The translations under genes and the position numbers were made by a program. A stretch of 64,000 nucleotides of DNA from Cycas panzhihuaensis (Eukaryota > Cycadophyta): assembly GCA_023213395.1 (NCBI GenBank), contig CM041465.1:185821741-185885740 (forward strand), read 5' to 3'. How positions within the stretch are numbered: the stretch's first letter is position 1; every line of letters starts with the position of its first letter. Under the pieces are notes generated by a model. It saw only the letters and a list, made by a program, of their open reading frames with translations. It did no database searches and was not told the origin of the DNA. Shown here piece by piece: positions 32,745-45,276 of this stretch.

Positions 32745-34496
32745 TCCATAAATATAAGAGTAAATAAGGCCTAATGATTCTTTGGTACCCCAAACTCTGT
32801 TATCTAATTTGAACAGAGCCTAATGATATTTTTCCATGACACAAGCCTCACAAATACATATTGACTACTTAAGATTTGGTATTCTATGTACCATATTTAA
32901 TTTGAATAAAAGATGAAGACTATTCATATTTAAATAACCAAGGCATTGGTGCCATAATTGGTCTTTTTATAAGTCTCTAAGAAACAAGTGCCTTTGAAGT
33001 AGATTATTCATCAATATTTGAGGTAGAAGTAGAAGTATGAGAAGAGGAAGTTATGTTGCTACAAGAACTAGTATTATTTTATAGGAATATAGGTCTTAAA
33101 ATTGCATCAAGCTTATACAATCCTTGGTCTTCATATCTAAAGGCAATTAAACTACTATTCAAATCAATAATCAAATGTTTTTCAAGGTGACTAAATAAGA
33201 TATTAAAGTTTTTCTTATTTATCTGGTTGATTGATAACATATTACACGTGATGTTAGGGACAGAAAATAATATTAAGGTAATTTCTAATATCAGAATCTT
33301 TCAAAGATATAGGATTATTATTGATCTTAACAACCTCTAAAATAACATCATCACCAAATATTACTAATTAGTCTTGTACTAGCCTTATATCTATGAGTAA
33401 TTCTTCAAAACTTATCATGTGACAAGAGGCTCTAAAATCTGTCAATTAGGATTTGCCAAAATGATGTGTTGCTAATGCAAAAAAGAATAAGTTTTGTGAA
33501 TTTAGCATATGGCCTCCTTAATTTTAATTTTGTCTTTAGTTGTTATTTCTATTCTATTGATTACCCTGGGGGGCATTATAGTTTTGCCTTCTTGGTTCTT
33601 GATAGTTGCCACATCCATGATTCTAGTTACCCTGAGTTACAAGGTGGGTTTAGTGCTATTGTTGTTGCAAATCAACTTTCTTATTCTTATAATTAAGTAT
33701 AATGTAACCAAGTTTTCTATAATAGTGATAAATAATCTGACTAAGGTATTGAGGATATTATTAATATTATTGATATGGATGTTGGTTTTAAATTCATTGA
33801 ACTAAATTATATATTAAGGTATAGATGTTATTATTTCCTTCTATCTCATGTTGGAAAAATAGAAGTTAATGAGGAGGCACATAAATCTCTATGTTTATTC
33901 AGAATACATTCCTCTTAAAGTAGAAGACCTTCAAAAGTGCTGAAATCTAGTGTGGTAAGATAATTAGTATGAGAGAAATTAGATATAAGAGAACTATATT
34001 ATACTGGCAATATATTGATAATACAAGATATCATGTCACTATTATCAAACGATTGTCCCATAACAATTAACTAGTTCTTAATTAACTTGATCTAAGTTAG
34101 GTGAGTTGTAATTAATCTTACATAAGGTATGGAGTAGAGTTGAGCTTTAAGCATGAAAACTCTAGCAATATCCTTTCTTTTGTACTATATACAAATTATA
34201 TCCCAAGCTTCAACAAAAGCAAAAGCAAGCTCAATGTTCAGGTCAATATTATATTTATAGGAAAGGTGTAGGAAAGAAAGGGAAACTTCATCAGAATCCT
34301 TAAAGGAGGCTAAAGAAGAAAGATCAATAAGAATGAAAACATCAAGATCATTAGGATCTTAGGTATCTTTAGGCATGGAAATTTTACTAGAAACATAAGC
34401 TTATAGTTTATTTATTATTAGAATGTTCTTGACTTATTTCTTTGAAGTCAAGAAATTATCATTGCATGATGATTTAATAGTATTAGTTAAGACCAT
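32745..34496 (-). pseudogene. D Gag, zinc-knuckle region, protease and pre-integrase, right of B
   Basis: ATG at 34496 on the minus strand opens a Gag unlike that of B and E: VKNILIINKL, AYVSSKISMPKD, VEAWDIICI, KDIARVFMLKAQLYSIPY, LIVMGQSFDNSDMISCIIN and LTTLDFSTFEGLLL. Stops fall where Gln is expected (KK-stop-VK, KL-stop-AY, DT-stop-DP). Toward 33440 the protease region reads LTDFRASCHMIS in place of LTDSGASCHM. The pre-integrase follows to the TCCAT junction at 32745 and continues at 24213. A Gln/Asn-rich stretch near 33560-33640 marks the Gag C-terminus. Confidence 0.8.
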
Positions 34497-34559
34497 TTAA
34501 AGTAATATTTTATCTCAAGTATGCGATCTAACTACCTAAAAATATTTGTTAATCTAATA

Positions 34560-34985
34560 GTTATAGACTCAATGTCTCTTTACCTAACAATGTCTAATAG
34601 TTAAGGTAGTTTTATCTAATGGCATACCTACTCACAAGTGGTAGCTTAAGGACTCTATATACCTAAAGATACATAGGTGTTATTAAAGGCTCTACCACCT
34701 CCTTGACACCGTTGACCTACCTGTGCTAGATTTATAACCTAAATAATAGATCCTTATCTAAAGGTATACTTATGATTAAGTTACTCACCCTATCTAGGTT
34801 TAGCCTAGTCTCCAAAATCTAAGGTTTTCAGGTGTATATCTTAATCTTCTACTTAATACACCTGATAGCTATTGCCTCCCTTTATAGTCCATAGATTTTA
34901 AGGAATCACAATAATATATGAGGGAGTGGTACCTTCAAGGGTCCTAATCATTCCCATTATAAGATTAGTAATAAATATATTTCAC
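34560..34985 (-). promoter_or_regulatory. Conserved pre-gag leader block, D copy
   Basis: On the minus strand it has GTACCACTCCCTCATAT, GCTATCAGGTGTATTAAG, TTTGGAGACTAGGCTAAACC, ATAGGGTGAGTAACTT and TTTAGGTATATAGAGTCC, in the same order and spacing as in B, E and C1. The gag it precedes is of a different lineage. Confidence 0.65.
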
Positions 34986-37364
34986 CGAAACCTAGTCATT
35001 GATTTATATTTGTGATTTTAGATATGTTTCTTGTATGGTTTCATGAAAGATAAATGATAGACTTATTTAATGATGAGTTAGCCCGTGTTTTAATGAATTA
35101 ATAAATTAATTTTTATTTTATGATGCATGATGAATACTGATGTGATGTGTATTTTACTATTACCTATTGATGACTAAGACTATGGCATTAAAAGTTTTCT
35201 TCATGATTAATTTAATCTAATTTTTCCTTTAAAACTTGTCATTTTTATGTTTTAGCCTTGATTTCACCTAAATTTTGTTAGTTTTGCTCATTTTTAGGCT
35301 TGTGCTCATTGTTTCCATCTTGTTTTGAACCTCTTTACTTATTTATAAAGTCATATCTATCTTAATTTATGCTTAAAATTTAATTTTAAAATTTTTGATG
35401 AGCTAATTTTCATTTCCCTGATTATCACGGTTTTGGTATTGCCAGAAATACAACCGGTCGCATTTTTAGTAGGTATAGAAATGCGATCGATCATATTTTT
35501 TACTATCACACATGTAAAATCTAGTCAGTGCACCAAATTTTTGCATGCCACCACCCAGATTTGATGGATTCTTATCTCTTTGATGCCTAAGAATATTTAA
35601 TAGTGTTATGTGATTGATTATAGAGAGTGAGAGGTGATTTTTCTTAGGTTTTTGTTAGATTTTTTATGATTTTTTGGAGATCTTTTAAAGATTGTTATTA
35701 CATTGATTTCAAGATTGAGTTTTATGGTGCTTATGGGTGAAATTAAGAGAAGAATTTAATACTATAACTTATTGCTTCACTAGTGTTTAACTATTGATGG
35801 CTTGATCTTTAATTTTTATGGTATTCTTTCAAAGTTTTAGCCTCAAAGTTGTTCTAAATTGGTATGGTCTTTCCTATGTGACTTTTTGCTTATTTCATAG
35901 TTTCTTGAAGGTTATCTTTTGCCCAAAATTTTCTCCTTCTTTTGCTTGATATTGTGATAATCTTGTATGCATTTTTGGCTTGAAATACATGCTGAAAGGC
36001 TAGCCCTTTGTGGGGTTCATAAGGGATAGACTAAGGTGGGGCATGGTCATCTCTCCACCGTTCATGTAGCTACCCCTTCTAATTCTTATATAGCAGTTTA
36101 TATTTCAAGCACTTTGCCATCACTCTTGGCTTTATTTGGCTATGGTTAATTCCTTTTTACTTGTTTCTTTTTCTTTACTTATTTTAAAGGAGAAAATAGA
36201 AAGAATTAATCAAATAGAAGAAAGAAGCCATTTTGAGGCAGATTTATGAATTAGGAAAGAAGTCTTAGTTCTCTAGTTTTATTGTTTGCTTAATTTCACT
36301 CTCAAGATAACTTTCTTTTATTTAGAAATAAAATTTAAAGTGTTGAATAGAAAGTTCATACTTGACTGTTTCAATTTTTTTGGAGATTTAAGGCCTTAAT
36401 TGAGATAGAATCATTAAAGTTACGAAGCTAGTATCTTATATATAGATTGTTATTGAGTTTTCTTATTTGCATGTAACTTTCAAAGGTATGAAAATTCATT
36501 TTTAATAACAATAACATGTCTTTGAAGTCTCTTTTATTAGATCATAGGATATTCATTCAAGGAAAAGATTGCATGTATGATAGGTAAAACCTTTAAATAG
36601 CTTTGCATGTTGTCTATTTCTTTGAAAGTTTGTATAAATAAATTAAATGGTGTGTTGCATATTTTATTAGTACTTTTTCTTTCATAGTGAAGAGTGCCTA
36701 TTATATTTGAAAGAATAATTTTTTAGTTGCATTAGAATCCTTCATCTTTAAATAAAATACAAAAGAAAAATACATGCTACACATCTAATCCTAGTTCTTC
36801 CTTACTTGTTGGTCAAAGGTATAAGAGACATTTTTCTTTCGTGGATTATCTTTGTTTATTTTATTTCATTTTGTCAAAGCAAAAAGGAAAAAAAAAAAGA
36901 AAAAAAAAATACCAAAAGAAAAAAAAGAGAGGAAAAAAAAAAAGAAAAATATTTCCATTTACTTAACCCTTTCCTTTGTCCTAGTAAAACTCAAAATATT
37001 GAAAAGATCAAAGAATAGGAGTCCCTAAGAAGGATATTGAAAATATTATCATAGTAGTTCTGAATTTAGAACTCTTTCACCCAGTTGTGTAGGTTAGTGG
37101 ATTCTACCACTTCCCTTACATCCAAGTCTTTCATCGTGTTTTTCATCTATAACTTACTTAACAATATAACTAGGTAAAGACTCCTTCTTAGGAGTTGGAA
37201 AAAGGTGGTTACTTAGGTCCTCTTAAACCTCATATCTCATAATTCTAACTGACATAAAGAAAACACCCTATTGATTGGGAGATATCTAGTTTAGGTTCAC
37301 CTAAGACGAGACCATCTTTGTGGTAACCATACTGGGGAATTACCATTTATTTTCTTTTAAAGGA
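34986..37364. other. No recognisable gene; leader or LTR remnants of D and F possible
   Basis: The left part may be the rest of the D leader (minus strand) and the right part the 5' region of gypsy element F, but I cannot find paired LTR ends or a primer-binding site. A purine-rich low-complexity tract lies at about 36885-36955. Confidence 0.5.
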
Positions 37365-37990
37365 ATGGAAGTTACAACACCTACTCCTAGGTGCTCTTTG
37401 AGGCTCCAAGGCCTTCCACTTGATTCTCAAGTATGCCCTTCATACTTTGGTTAAGAAGTCTCATCATCCTCTTTTGAATCTTCAGAACTTCAAGTGCAAC
37501 ACACTTATATTTATCCTTTTGAAGATTCAACTAATTGTATAACATACCAGCAGAACAAGGATACCTTGAACCCTCTTAATACCCTGGTGATCCTTCTTTT
37601 GTAGATCCCTTATTTGCATAAGAAGAATAGCCTTATGTTTAATCACATTCATCCTTTTTTGAGTTGGTTCTTACTAGGATTCCTACTCCATTGCACATGC
37701 TTGCTTACCAAGATCTATTTTACCTGGAGACTCATACCATGATATTCCTACCACAATATCTTTAGATTGATCCTTTAGGTGAGGATTATGAGTTAATGAA
37801 AGTAGCTCCCCCACTTGATGCTATTTAGTTTCCTTATGCTTCTTATCCCCCTTCACCAAGACCTTTATTATGATCCCATTCCTCGCTTATGGAGGAAGTG
37901 GATGACCATAAATCAGCTCATTCGCAGCCTTGTCAATCTCCTCTTAGATAATAAATTTAGATTTACTCTCCTCATCCTATATCTCCCACA
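37365..37990 (+). pseudogene. F: Ty3/gypsy Gag, N-terminal part
   Basis: ATG 37365 opens MEVTTPTPRCSLRLQGLP, resembling the start of plant gypsy Gag proteins (short basic R-LQG-P motif), then a low-complexity region with stops. It is cut at 37990 by element E and resumes at 46434. Assignment depends on the downstream gag core, protease and RT of the same element. Confidence 0.6.
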
Positions 37991-38339
37991 TGTTGGGAAT
38001 AATCCCAATGTGATTAAAGCACCTAAGCACTTAGGGCCCCTCAAAGCCACCTTTGAGGGCCCCTAGGGCACCTTGAGCCACTCAACAGGCGTTTGGACCT
38101 AACACCACTTTCTTGAGGTATGTATTTCATTTATTATTATTAATTTTTTTAATATATTTTGAGCTTACATTGGTTAATGTGCAGCTAGGGTGATGGTGCT
38201 CGATGCCTTCCTAAAATTTATTATTCAAGGGACGAGAATACCTCCTAGGTGTTTTTTAACACCGCCATCCAAAGGAAATCATTGTTATACTCGAAATGCT
38301 GTCTCTTTGAAGTACTGCTCTGCTCCTCTAGATCCATCA
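37991..38339 (+). repeat. E 5' LTR
   Basis: 349 bp from TGTTGGGAATAATCCC to GATCCATCA, homologous to the B LTR in its first ~85 bases and near its end. Contains the hairpin at 38034-38063. Confidence 0.9.
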
Positions 38340-38352
38340 TTTGGTATCAGAG
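38340..38352 (+). other. E primer-binding site
   Basis: TTTGGTATCAGAG follows the LTR directly, as in B. Confidence 0.9.
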
Positions 38353-40229
38353 TAGGTTAGTGTTGATATTTTATTCATATTTGATTTAGCTTCTCATGTA
38401 TTCAATGAAATACCTGCATATGACTATTGGTTGAGATCCTGGCAAGCACACCTACTCATTGGAGAAAATAGTTGAGAGATTCATCCATCGTGCAAGAAGT
38501 TGTCATGCCTTGAAGCCAGTACTACAAACCAGATTACCAAGTTCTTTGAGAGTTTTCTTCTCAAATATAAACATATATTTCATTTATTTGAGGTATTTCA
38601 GTTAATATACTTAAAAATCTAGTTATTTTTGTACATATATTTTATGTAATCGGGCTAAACATAAATCTTTGTTGAAAACTCTTCTACATTCTTTGATTCA
38701 CCACTATTTCCTTAATGAATATTGCTTTGCATCACTCTCAGGCTGGTGGATTCCGTTAACTATCTTCATGTTGATCATCTTAAAATAGAACTCATTATAG
38801 TTCCTTTTCCTCTTTCTTGTAGAAATCTTGAGCTTGAAGCACATAGTTCTTGTGTTTTTTCTAATAACCCCAACCTATTCCTTGCAGTTACTTGGGTACA
38901 TTTCATTTAATTGATTTATTTTTCTTGAGTGTCGTTTATTTAGTTACAGTCTTCCCTCTTTGCTTCCTTTGCATCCTGAAGAATTCTTTTAAGCTTTGTT
39001 GTGTGTTGCACTTGTGTCTGTATAGCTAATAACAGATAGGTTAAAAGGAATAGTGTCCATAAGTTAAGCATTTAACAGCTGCATTCTTTCTCAAATTTGC
39101 ATACTAGACCCATAGTTCAGAAGGCATACCATCACTTCTCTGCCTCTAGTTTGCCAAAGGTTTGCCTCTCGCCTTGTGTATAGAGAGAACATTTTTCTTT
39201 GATAATTTTGTAGTGGACTCACCTTCGTATATCTTTCCAAATTTACTCTCACCATTCCTTGTACCCTTGGGATTTACACAGAGGAAGGTCCCTCTCACAA
39301 TTCCTCATACCCTTGGGATTTACATAGAGGAAGGACGCGGTAGGATCACTGGCAGATCGTCATTCCAATAGAAACACAAATAAATCTCACAAATAACTTG
39401 ACTTGGCAAATGCAATAACATACTAACAATAATGGAGATCACTCCAAAGTTATCTATGCCAAACCTTAAAACTAAGTAGCAATGACTGGGAAAACCTTGC
39501 AAGATTTGCTTAAGCATAATGAATTAGAAGCGACAAAAGGAAACCAGAAAACAACCGATACGTTAATCAATCAAGGCCAACCACCAAAGTCCTCTCTAGA
39601 AAATACTTCGAGGTTGCCATTGTATCTGCATAGCAGCCAGACCGTCATTCCAATAGAATGCAAGCTTACTTGATTTTTGATATACGTTCTATGTATATTC
39701 ATTGGCATTCTGGTTTTTTGCTGTATGGCCCAGTCTATTTTTTTGTATTTTATTCTTTTAAATATTATATATATATAACTTCGGGCATCGTCTGACCTAT
39801 TTTAATAAATAAAATTTGGAATTCATATTACTGAATTTGTCTGGCTGCGTCTTACTAATCTGCACTTATTTTCTTTTATTTTATTCTATTTCATTTTATT
39901 TTTCCAGCATATAAATATATATATTTGTGCAGTTTGATAAAAGCGACTTGGTTGGCTCATCGCAAATTAGTTTTATCATTTTTTTGATCAAGTTTTTTAA
40001 TTTATTTTTCAGTTGTTTATCGTCGTCGGCCGATTTCGCCTTGTATCAATTTATTTTTATGTTTATAAAGTTTATAAAAAATTAAAGAAAATTGTATATT
40101 TTTTGAAATATGGCCACTTAAAGGATATAGGCCCCTTTTGATAGTAGCCCCTGGTCACAAGATCATTTCTACGTGATCGTTAGCCATTGCAAAGGGGCTA
40201 ACAAAAACATAGAACCTTTTTTATTTTTT
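38353..40229 (+). other. E leader, element-specific part
   Basis: The first ~190 bases match B (GACTA..GGTTGAGATCC, CATTGGAGAAA). From about 38640 the sequence is not shared with B or H. It contains a ~45-base tandem unit (CCTTGTACCCTTGGGATTTACA near 39257 and again near 39303) and a 20-base direct repeat CGTCATTCCAATAGAA (39357 and 39646) about 290 bases apart. A 63-codon open frame at 39482 is unrecognised. By analogy with A1 this may be captured sequence; unproven. Confidence 0.5.
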
Positions 40230-41950
40230 TCTTTTTAATTTTTACATAGGGTTATTGGCATTTTATTTTTTTGCCATAACTCCTCATTGGCTCATCAGTT
40301 TTAGACGAAACTAGTTTCATTAGATCAGAATTTTTATGTAGATCAATTTTGACTATTCATATGACCAATTTGGTGCTAATTTGACCCCGTTTCATTCGAT
40401 TTAAAGTCAATCAGTTATTTTTTTAGCCTTTTTTAAACTTTTTACAAAATCATTTTCTGAACTAATTATATTTTATTACTAAGAAACTATTTTCTGTTTG
40501 GATTTATTCCAAAGTGATCTAAGTTTAACAAAATTCATTACCCATATTTTATTTTATTTTTTTGAATTTATTTTGACCATTATTTTAGTCATCAAAATTG
40601 ACATTTTAGTGGTTTTTAATATTTTTTTAACATTTTTACATAAAGGTACTTGTTACTGTTTTTACTGTAACTTTTCTGTTTGACATCCAAATTTAGTTCT
40701 ATCAATTTTGTTGGGAAGATGACTCATTCCCCTTTAAACTGACATAACGTTTCATACATTTTAAGGTGTTTTTACTTACTTTCAAATCCATTAAAGTTGG
40801 ACTACTTAATAGCCTCAATCTGTCATTTTTCACATATTTTCATATAATATTTTTCAAAAATTTTCAACCAAAAATATAATTAGTAGTTTTACAAGATATA
40901 TTTAATCATTTTTTAATAGTTTCTAAAGTTTTATTAGCATTTTTTATACCATCTTGAGTCCCTACTCCTGTTAAGCCTAAAAAGGAAGGCTATTCCATTT
41001 GGGTATTCAAATTTTGATTTATAGGGACCCGTTTTCAAAACGGTTAGTTTTATTAAATAATTATTTCATTAATTTCCATATTGGTACAATTTCAAGTTAT
41101 TCTAGCGTGGTTTAGTATAGTTTTCAAGCTGTCAAACCTGAGCATATAAGTACATCCTAATAGGCTTACCCTTCAAACCTTTTTAAGAAAATTCTATTTT
41201 ATTTCTCATTGGCAGTTTATAATATATGTTCAAAATTTTTTACTTGACCTTCATATAAGCATTTTTTAAGTTGTTTAGTAATAGAAATTGTTCATAAAAT
41301 AAGTAAACACATACATATATATTTTAGTTTTTATCCTTGTATATTTGTTTTCAAGGCAAAAGTTTTTTATGCATTAAAAGGAAAGTCATTTTTTCTTGCA
41401 TTGAAGAATTATATTTACTCATTTGAGAAATTGAAGGTTAAAAATTCTTTAGTTTTCATTATCAAAGTTTATTTCAATTTTGCATAAGTTGAAAAAGATC
41501 CTTGTCACATTCAAATTTTCTTATATATCTATTGTTTTTCAAAGTTTTACTCTAAAAGGCATACTTATTGGAAGTTTTTTCATTTATCATTATAGTTCAA
41601 AAATTTATTTGAAATTTTATCTCATGTGTCATTTATTTGAAAAGCATACGTTTATTAAAGGTTATTTATTTTTTATTTATTATTATTAAAAAATATCATC
41701 TATTTCTTGTACTTATAAAAGTTGCATTTAATTTATTCTATTTTCAAAGGCATATTTCATCCATTTGTAGAGTATTATATATATATTTTTTAAAAGGAGA
41801 TTTTATTTCTTTCAAAAGTTTATTATTTATTTAATCTTGCTTAGAGCATATTATTTTACTTTCTAGTTTTTCTTTATTATATCAAAGGAATTTTTTTTTC
41901 TAACCAAGACCACATTACTAATTAGTTTATTTTTCACATTAAGCAAGATA
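40230..41950 (+). other. E shared AT-rich leader
   Basis: Aligns with the leaders of A1, A2, B and H: TTTACATAGGGTTATTGGCA, CTCATCAGTTTTAGACGAAA, GACCAATTTGGTGC, TTGGGAAGATGACTCATT and a TCCTGTTAAGCC stretch. It is closer to A1 than to B in places (ATCTAAGTTTAACAAAATTC). Non-coding. Confidence 0.65.
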
Positions 41951-41974
41951 ATTCTGAATTAAACCACCCTATTT

Positions 41975-42410
41975 TTCTAGCCTTGCAAGGGGAACGGTTA
42001 GGACCCACAGAGTTACCGACACTTAATCGGCTTACTCATATTAGATGAGGATAGCCATTAGCTATCAAGTATATTTGGTGGTAGGTTAAGGTGTAGAACC
42101 TGTTCATTTCATGGTGTTTGGAGACCAAGGCTAGACCTGGAAAGGGTGAGTGCCTTGGTTCAAGAACCTTCACCGCTAGATCTGTTGCTAGGCATAAGTT
42201 TAGTGCAGGTGGACCAACAATTCAGGGGGGTGTAAAAGCCTTCTTAGCAGTCTGCGTACTGAGGTATATATAGCCTAGCACTCACGTACTGATATATTGG
42301 GTCCCTGTTTTGCCATCTGTGGATAGGTGCCACTAGACAAAATAGCAACTGAAGGTTTTCCCAGGAGAAACTTAAATTTAGAGCCTAGTAGCCTCAATAG
42401 GTCCTAATTT
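41975..42410 (+). promoter_or_regulatory. Conserved pre-gag leader block, E copy
   Basis: Same landmarks as B: CCTTGCAAGGGGAACGGTTA, TGGTGTTTGGAGACCAAGGC, AAGGGTGAGTGCC, GTGGACCAACAATTCAG, GAGGTATATATAGCC and TTAGAGCCTAGTAGCC. Confidence 0.7.
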
Positions 42411-42572
42411 ACTTATTCAAAACTTTAGGAAAACTTTGGGATATATTTAGAAATAAATTTTACATTTAAAACTTTTTAAAAATTTTTAAATTCAAATACC
42501 TTTTTTTATATTTATATTTAACTTTTTTGATATTTCATTTATCACATTTTATCAATATAACTTTAGTTCAAA

Positions 42573-43345
42573 ATGACATCTAGTTTTGGGAACATAATTA
42601 TCCCAAAATTTGATGGAAATAATTTCCTTAACTGGAGTAGGAGGATGAGGTCCATCCTCATAGCAAACGATATGTGGGATATAGTAAGAACCAATTACAA
42701 TGAATTGGGAGTAAATCCAATAGATGCAGAAAAAGTTACATGCAAAGAAAATATCAAAAAGGATAACAAAGCATTAGCCCTTATCTTTTGTGCATTAGAA
42801 GTTCATGTATTTCCACGAGTCAGTGAATCTGTTAAGTCTAAAGAGGCTTGGGACACTTTACAACTTATATATGAAGGAGCCGCCTCCTCTAAATTATAAA
42901 ACTTGAGAAGTAAGTTTGAAAATTTATGTATGATGCCTCACGAATCAGTAACTGAATTCATAACCAAAGTCCAAGACATCGTTAACCAAATGTAGTCACT
43001 TGGGGATACCTTAACCGAACAAAGGGTAGTTGAAAGAATCCTTAGATGTATAGGAGCCGTAAGTCATTTTGAAATAGTAGCTACTAGTATTAGCGTATCA
43101 AAAGATCTAAGTACCCTCAAAGTAGAATAACTTAGTATTATGCTCATGTCTATCGAAAAGCAACAAAATGCAAATGAAAATTTAGAACATGCCTTTGCTA
43201 CAAAGGCCCACGTTCAATCTAACTCTCAAGCAGGAACCTCAAAATAAAAAGAATCTCCTCCAAGGAGAAAATGTGGAAATCCTAGAAATGAAACCAGACA
43301 AGATCCTCCACGATATTAAGCCCCTTACCAAAAGAGACAAGGAGG
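42573..43345 (+). pseudogene. E Gag, C-terminally deleted
   Basis: The frame from ATG 42573 (MTSSFGNIIIPKFDGNNFLN) runs 108 codons to a stop at 42897-42899, then decays with stops at Gln codons. It ends at ARG-PRO-like text near 43340, where the sequence jumps directly to the pre-integrase region. Relative to B about 450 bp are missing, so the CCHC knuckle and the protease are absent. Confidence 0.8.
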
Positions 43346-43947
43346 ACCCCAAAGATCGTTTATTTAAGCTTTCTCTCATCCCTTCAGATACCTATGCCCT
43401 TAGAACCTCAACTACTATGGATAGTAATTTATGGCATCGATGTTTTTGTCATCTTAACTACAATAGTTTAGCTCTTATGAAAAGATTAGATATGGTTAAT
43501 GATTTACGACCTATTGATGTTAATAAAAATTTGTGTGAGGGATGCCTTCTTGGCAAACAACATAGAGAAAGCTTTCCAGATTTTAGCCATCGAGCATCTG
43601 CCCCCCTTCAACTAGTATACATAGATATTTGTGGACCAATGACTACTCCCTCCTTTGCAGGTGCCAAGTATTTTCTCACATTTATTAATGACTTTATGGG
43701 AAAAACATGGGTGTTCTTTCTAAAATATAAATCTGATGCTTTCAACCACTTTGTTGACTTCAAAACCTTCGTTGAGCGACAAAGTAGATATCATATCATT
43801 TTTCTAAGATCATATAATGAGGGAGAGTTTACCTCTAATACTTTTAAAGATTATTGTATCTGTCATAGGATCATGAGACAACTTACCAACCCCTACACCC
43901 CACAATAAAATGGTGTAGTGGAAAGAAAAAATAGAACTATCTTATAA
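43346..43947 (+). pseudogene. E integrase N-terminal and core
   Basis: DRLFKLSLIPSDTYALR is followed by the HHCC zinc domain, LWHRCFCHLNYNSLALMKRL to CEGCLLGK, then DICGPMTTPSF and FINDFMGKTWVFF. The second catalytic Asp is replaced (LRSYNEGEF for LRSDNGGEF). A TAA replaces Gln in TPQQNGV at 43906. The frame is open until then. Confidence 0.85.
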
Positions 43948-45276
43948 ATGGCACGATGTATGCTTAAAGATAAAGACTTGGGCCATGAATTTTGGGCTAA
44001 AGTAGTTCATACAACTGTCTACCTACTTAATAGATGTTCCACAGAAGCACTTAGGTGGAAAACTCCAGAAGAAGCATCGACCGGTTATAAACCAAGTATA
44101 CATCATCTTAGGGTATTTGGATATTTAGCCTATGCCCATATTCCTGGCCAAAGAAGAACTAAATTAGATGACCATAGTGTTAAAAGCATCTTTATTGGAT
44201 ATAGTGAACAGTCAAAATCCTACAAAGTTCATGATCTGAAATCAAGAAAAGTTATAGTGAGTAGGGACGTCAAATTTCAAGAAGACAACTACTACCAAAA
44301 TAATCAAGAACAACAAAAGGACATTACCATTAAATTTGACACATCAAATAAATCTAAATATGTGCCTCCTATGTGTAGAAATATTCAAGAACCCACTGGG
44401 GAAGAAACATCATCTCAACCTCCATCACAACATCTACCTAAATGGGTTGAACGCAACCATGACTTAGGAAGTATATTGGATAACAATAGAAGATCTACAC
44501 GCTCACAAAGGGTCAACTTTGCCCTAATAAGCAGGCTACTTAGAATTCATAAGCCTCAAAACTTTGATGAGGCTAAACAACATGAATGGTGGCAAAAGGC
44601 CATGAAAGAGGAATATAAGTCCATCATTAAGAATGATACTTGGGAACTTGTAGATTTACCACCAAAGAAGAAAGCTATTGGCACCAAATGGGTCTATAAG
44701 ACCAAGTTCCACTCTGATGGCTCTATTGATAAATATAAAGCTCATTTAGTTGCTAAAGGATATGCCCAAAGAGAAGGCATAGACTATACAGAAACATTTG
44801 TCCTAGCCACTAGGATGGAATATGTTCGCATGATAATAAGTTTATCCACCCAAATGGGTTGGAAAGTTTATCAAATGGATGTAAAAAGTGCTTTCTTAAA
44901 TGGTTACATCAAAGAAGATATCTATGTCACTCAACCCCTCTGTTTTGAAGTCAGGTGGGAAGAAGACAAAGTGTACAAGTTAAAGAAGGCACTATATGGT
45001 CTAAAACAAGCACCCATGGCTTGGTATTCCCATATAGACAAGTATCTTAAAGATCAAGGGTTTGAAAGATCTCAAGCAGATCGAAATCTATACACCCAAA
45101 TTAATGGAAATTTGATATTAATTGTAGGACTCTATGTAGATGATTTAATTTATATTGGAAATTACTCCCATCTTTTACATCAATTTAAAGATGCTATGTG
45201 TAAGGAATTTGAGATGATAGACTTAGGCCTTATGCATTACTTCCTAGGATTGGAAGTTTGGCAGGATAAACAATGA
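43948..45276 (+). CDS. E integrase C-terminus and reverse transcriptase, long open frame
   Basis: A 442-codon frame without stops, the longest in the window. Residues ~1-120 are the integrase end (MARCMLKDKDLGHEFWAK, PEEASTGYKPSIHHLRVFGY, GYSEQSKSYKVHDLKSRKV). After a Ser/Gln-rich linker, residues ~215-440 are RVT_2: [71 protein letters not shown] and the active site GLYVDDLIYIG. The Met used as start is internal to the ancestral polyprotein, and the frame ends before RNase H. Catalytic residues look intact, but lacking upstream protease and Gag joining it is best regarded as a remnant. Confidence 0.8.
   Translation: MARCMLKDKDLGHEFWAKVVHTTVYLLNRCSTEALRWKTPEEASTGYKPSIHHLRVFGYLAYAHIPGQRRTKLDDHSVKSIFIGYSEQSKSYKVHDLKSRKVIVSRDVKFQEDNYYQNNQEQQKDITIKFDTSNKSKYVPPMCRNIQEPTGEETSSQPPSQHLPKWVERNHDLGSILDNNRRSTRSQRVNFALISRLLRIHKPQNFDEAKQHEWWQKAMKEEYKSIIKNDTWELVDLPPKKKAIGTKWVYKTKFHSDGSIDKYKAHLVAKGYAQREGIDYTETFVLATRMEYVRMIISLSTQMGWKVYQMDVKSAFLNGYIKEDIYVTQPLCFEVRWEEDKVYKLKKALYGLKQAPMAWYSHIDKYLKDQGFERSQADRNLYTQINGNLILIVGLYVDDLIYIGNYSHLLHQFKDAMCKEFEMIDLGLMHYFLGLEVWQDKQ

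Noticed and set aside
36806-37018. 70-codon frame rich in Lys/Glu
   Set aside because: It is a translation of a purine-rich low-complexity tract, not a protein.
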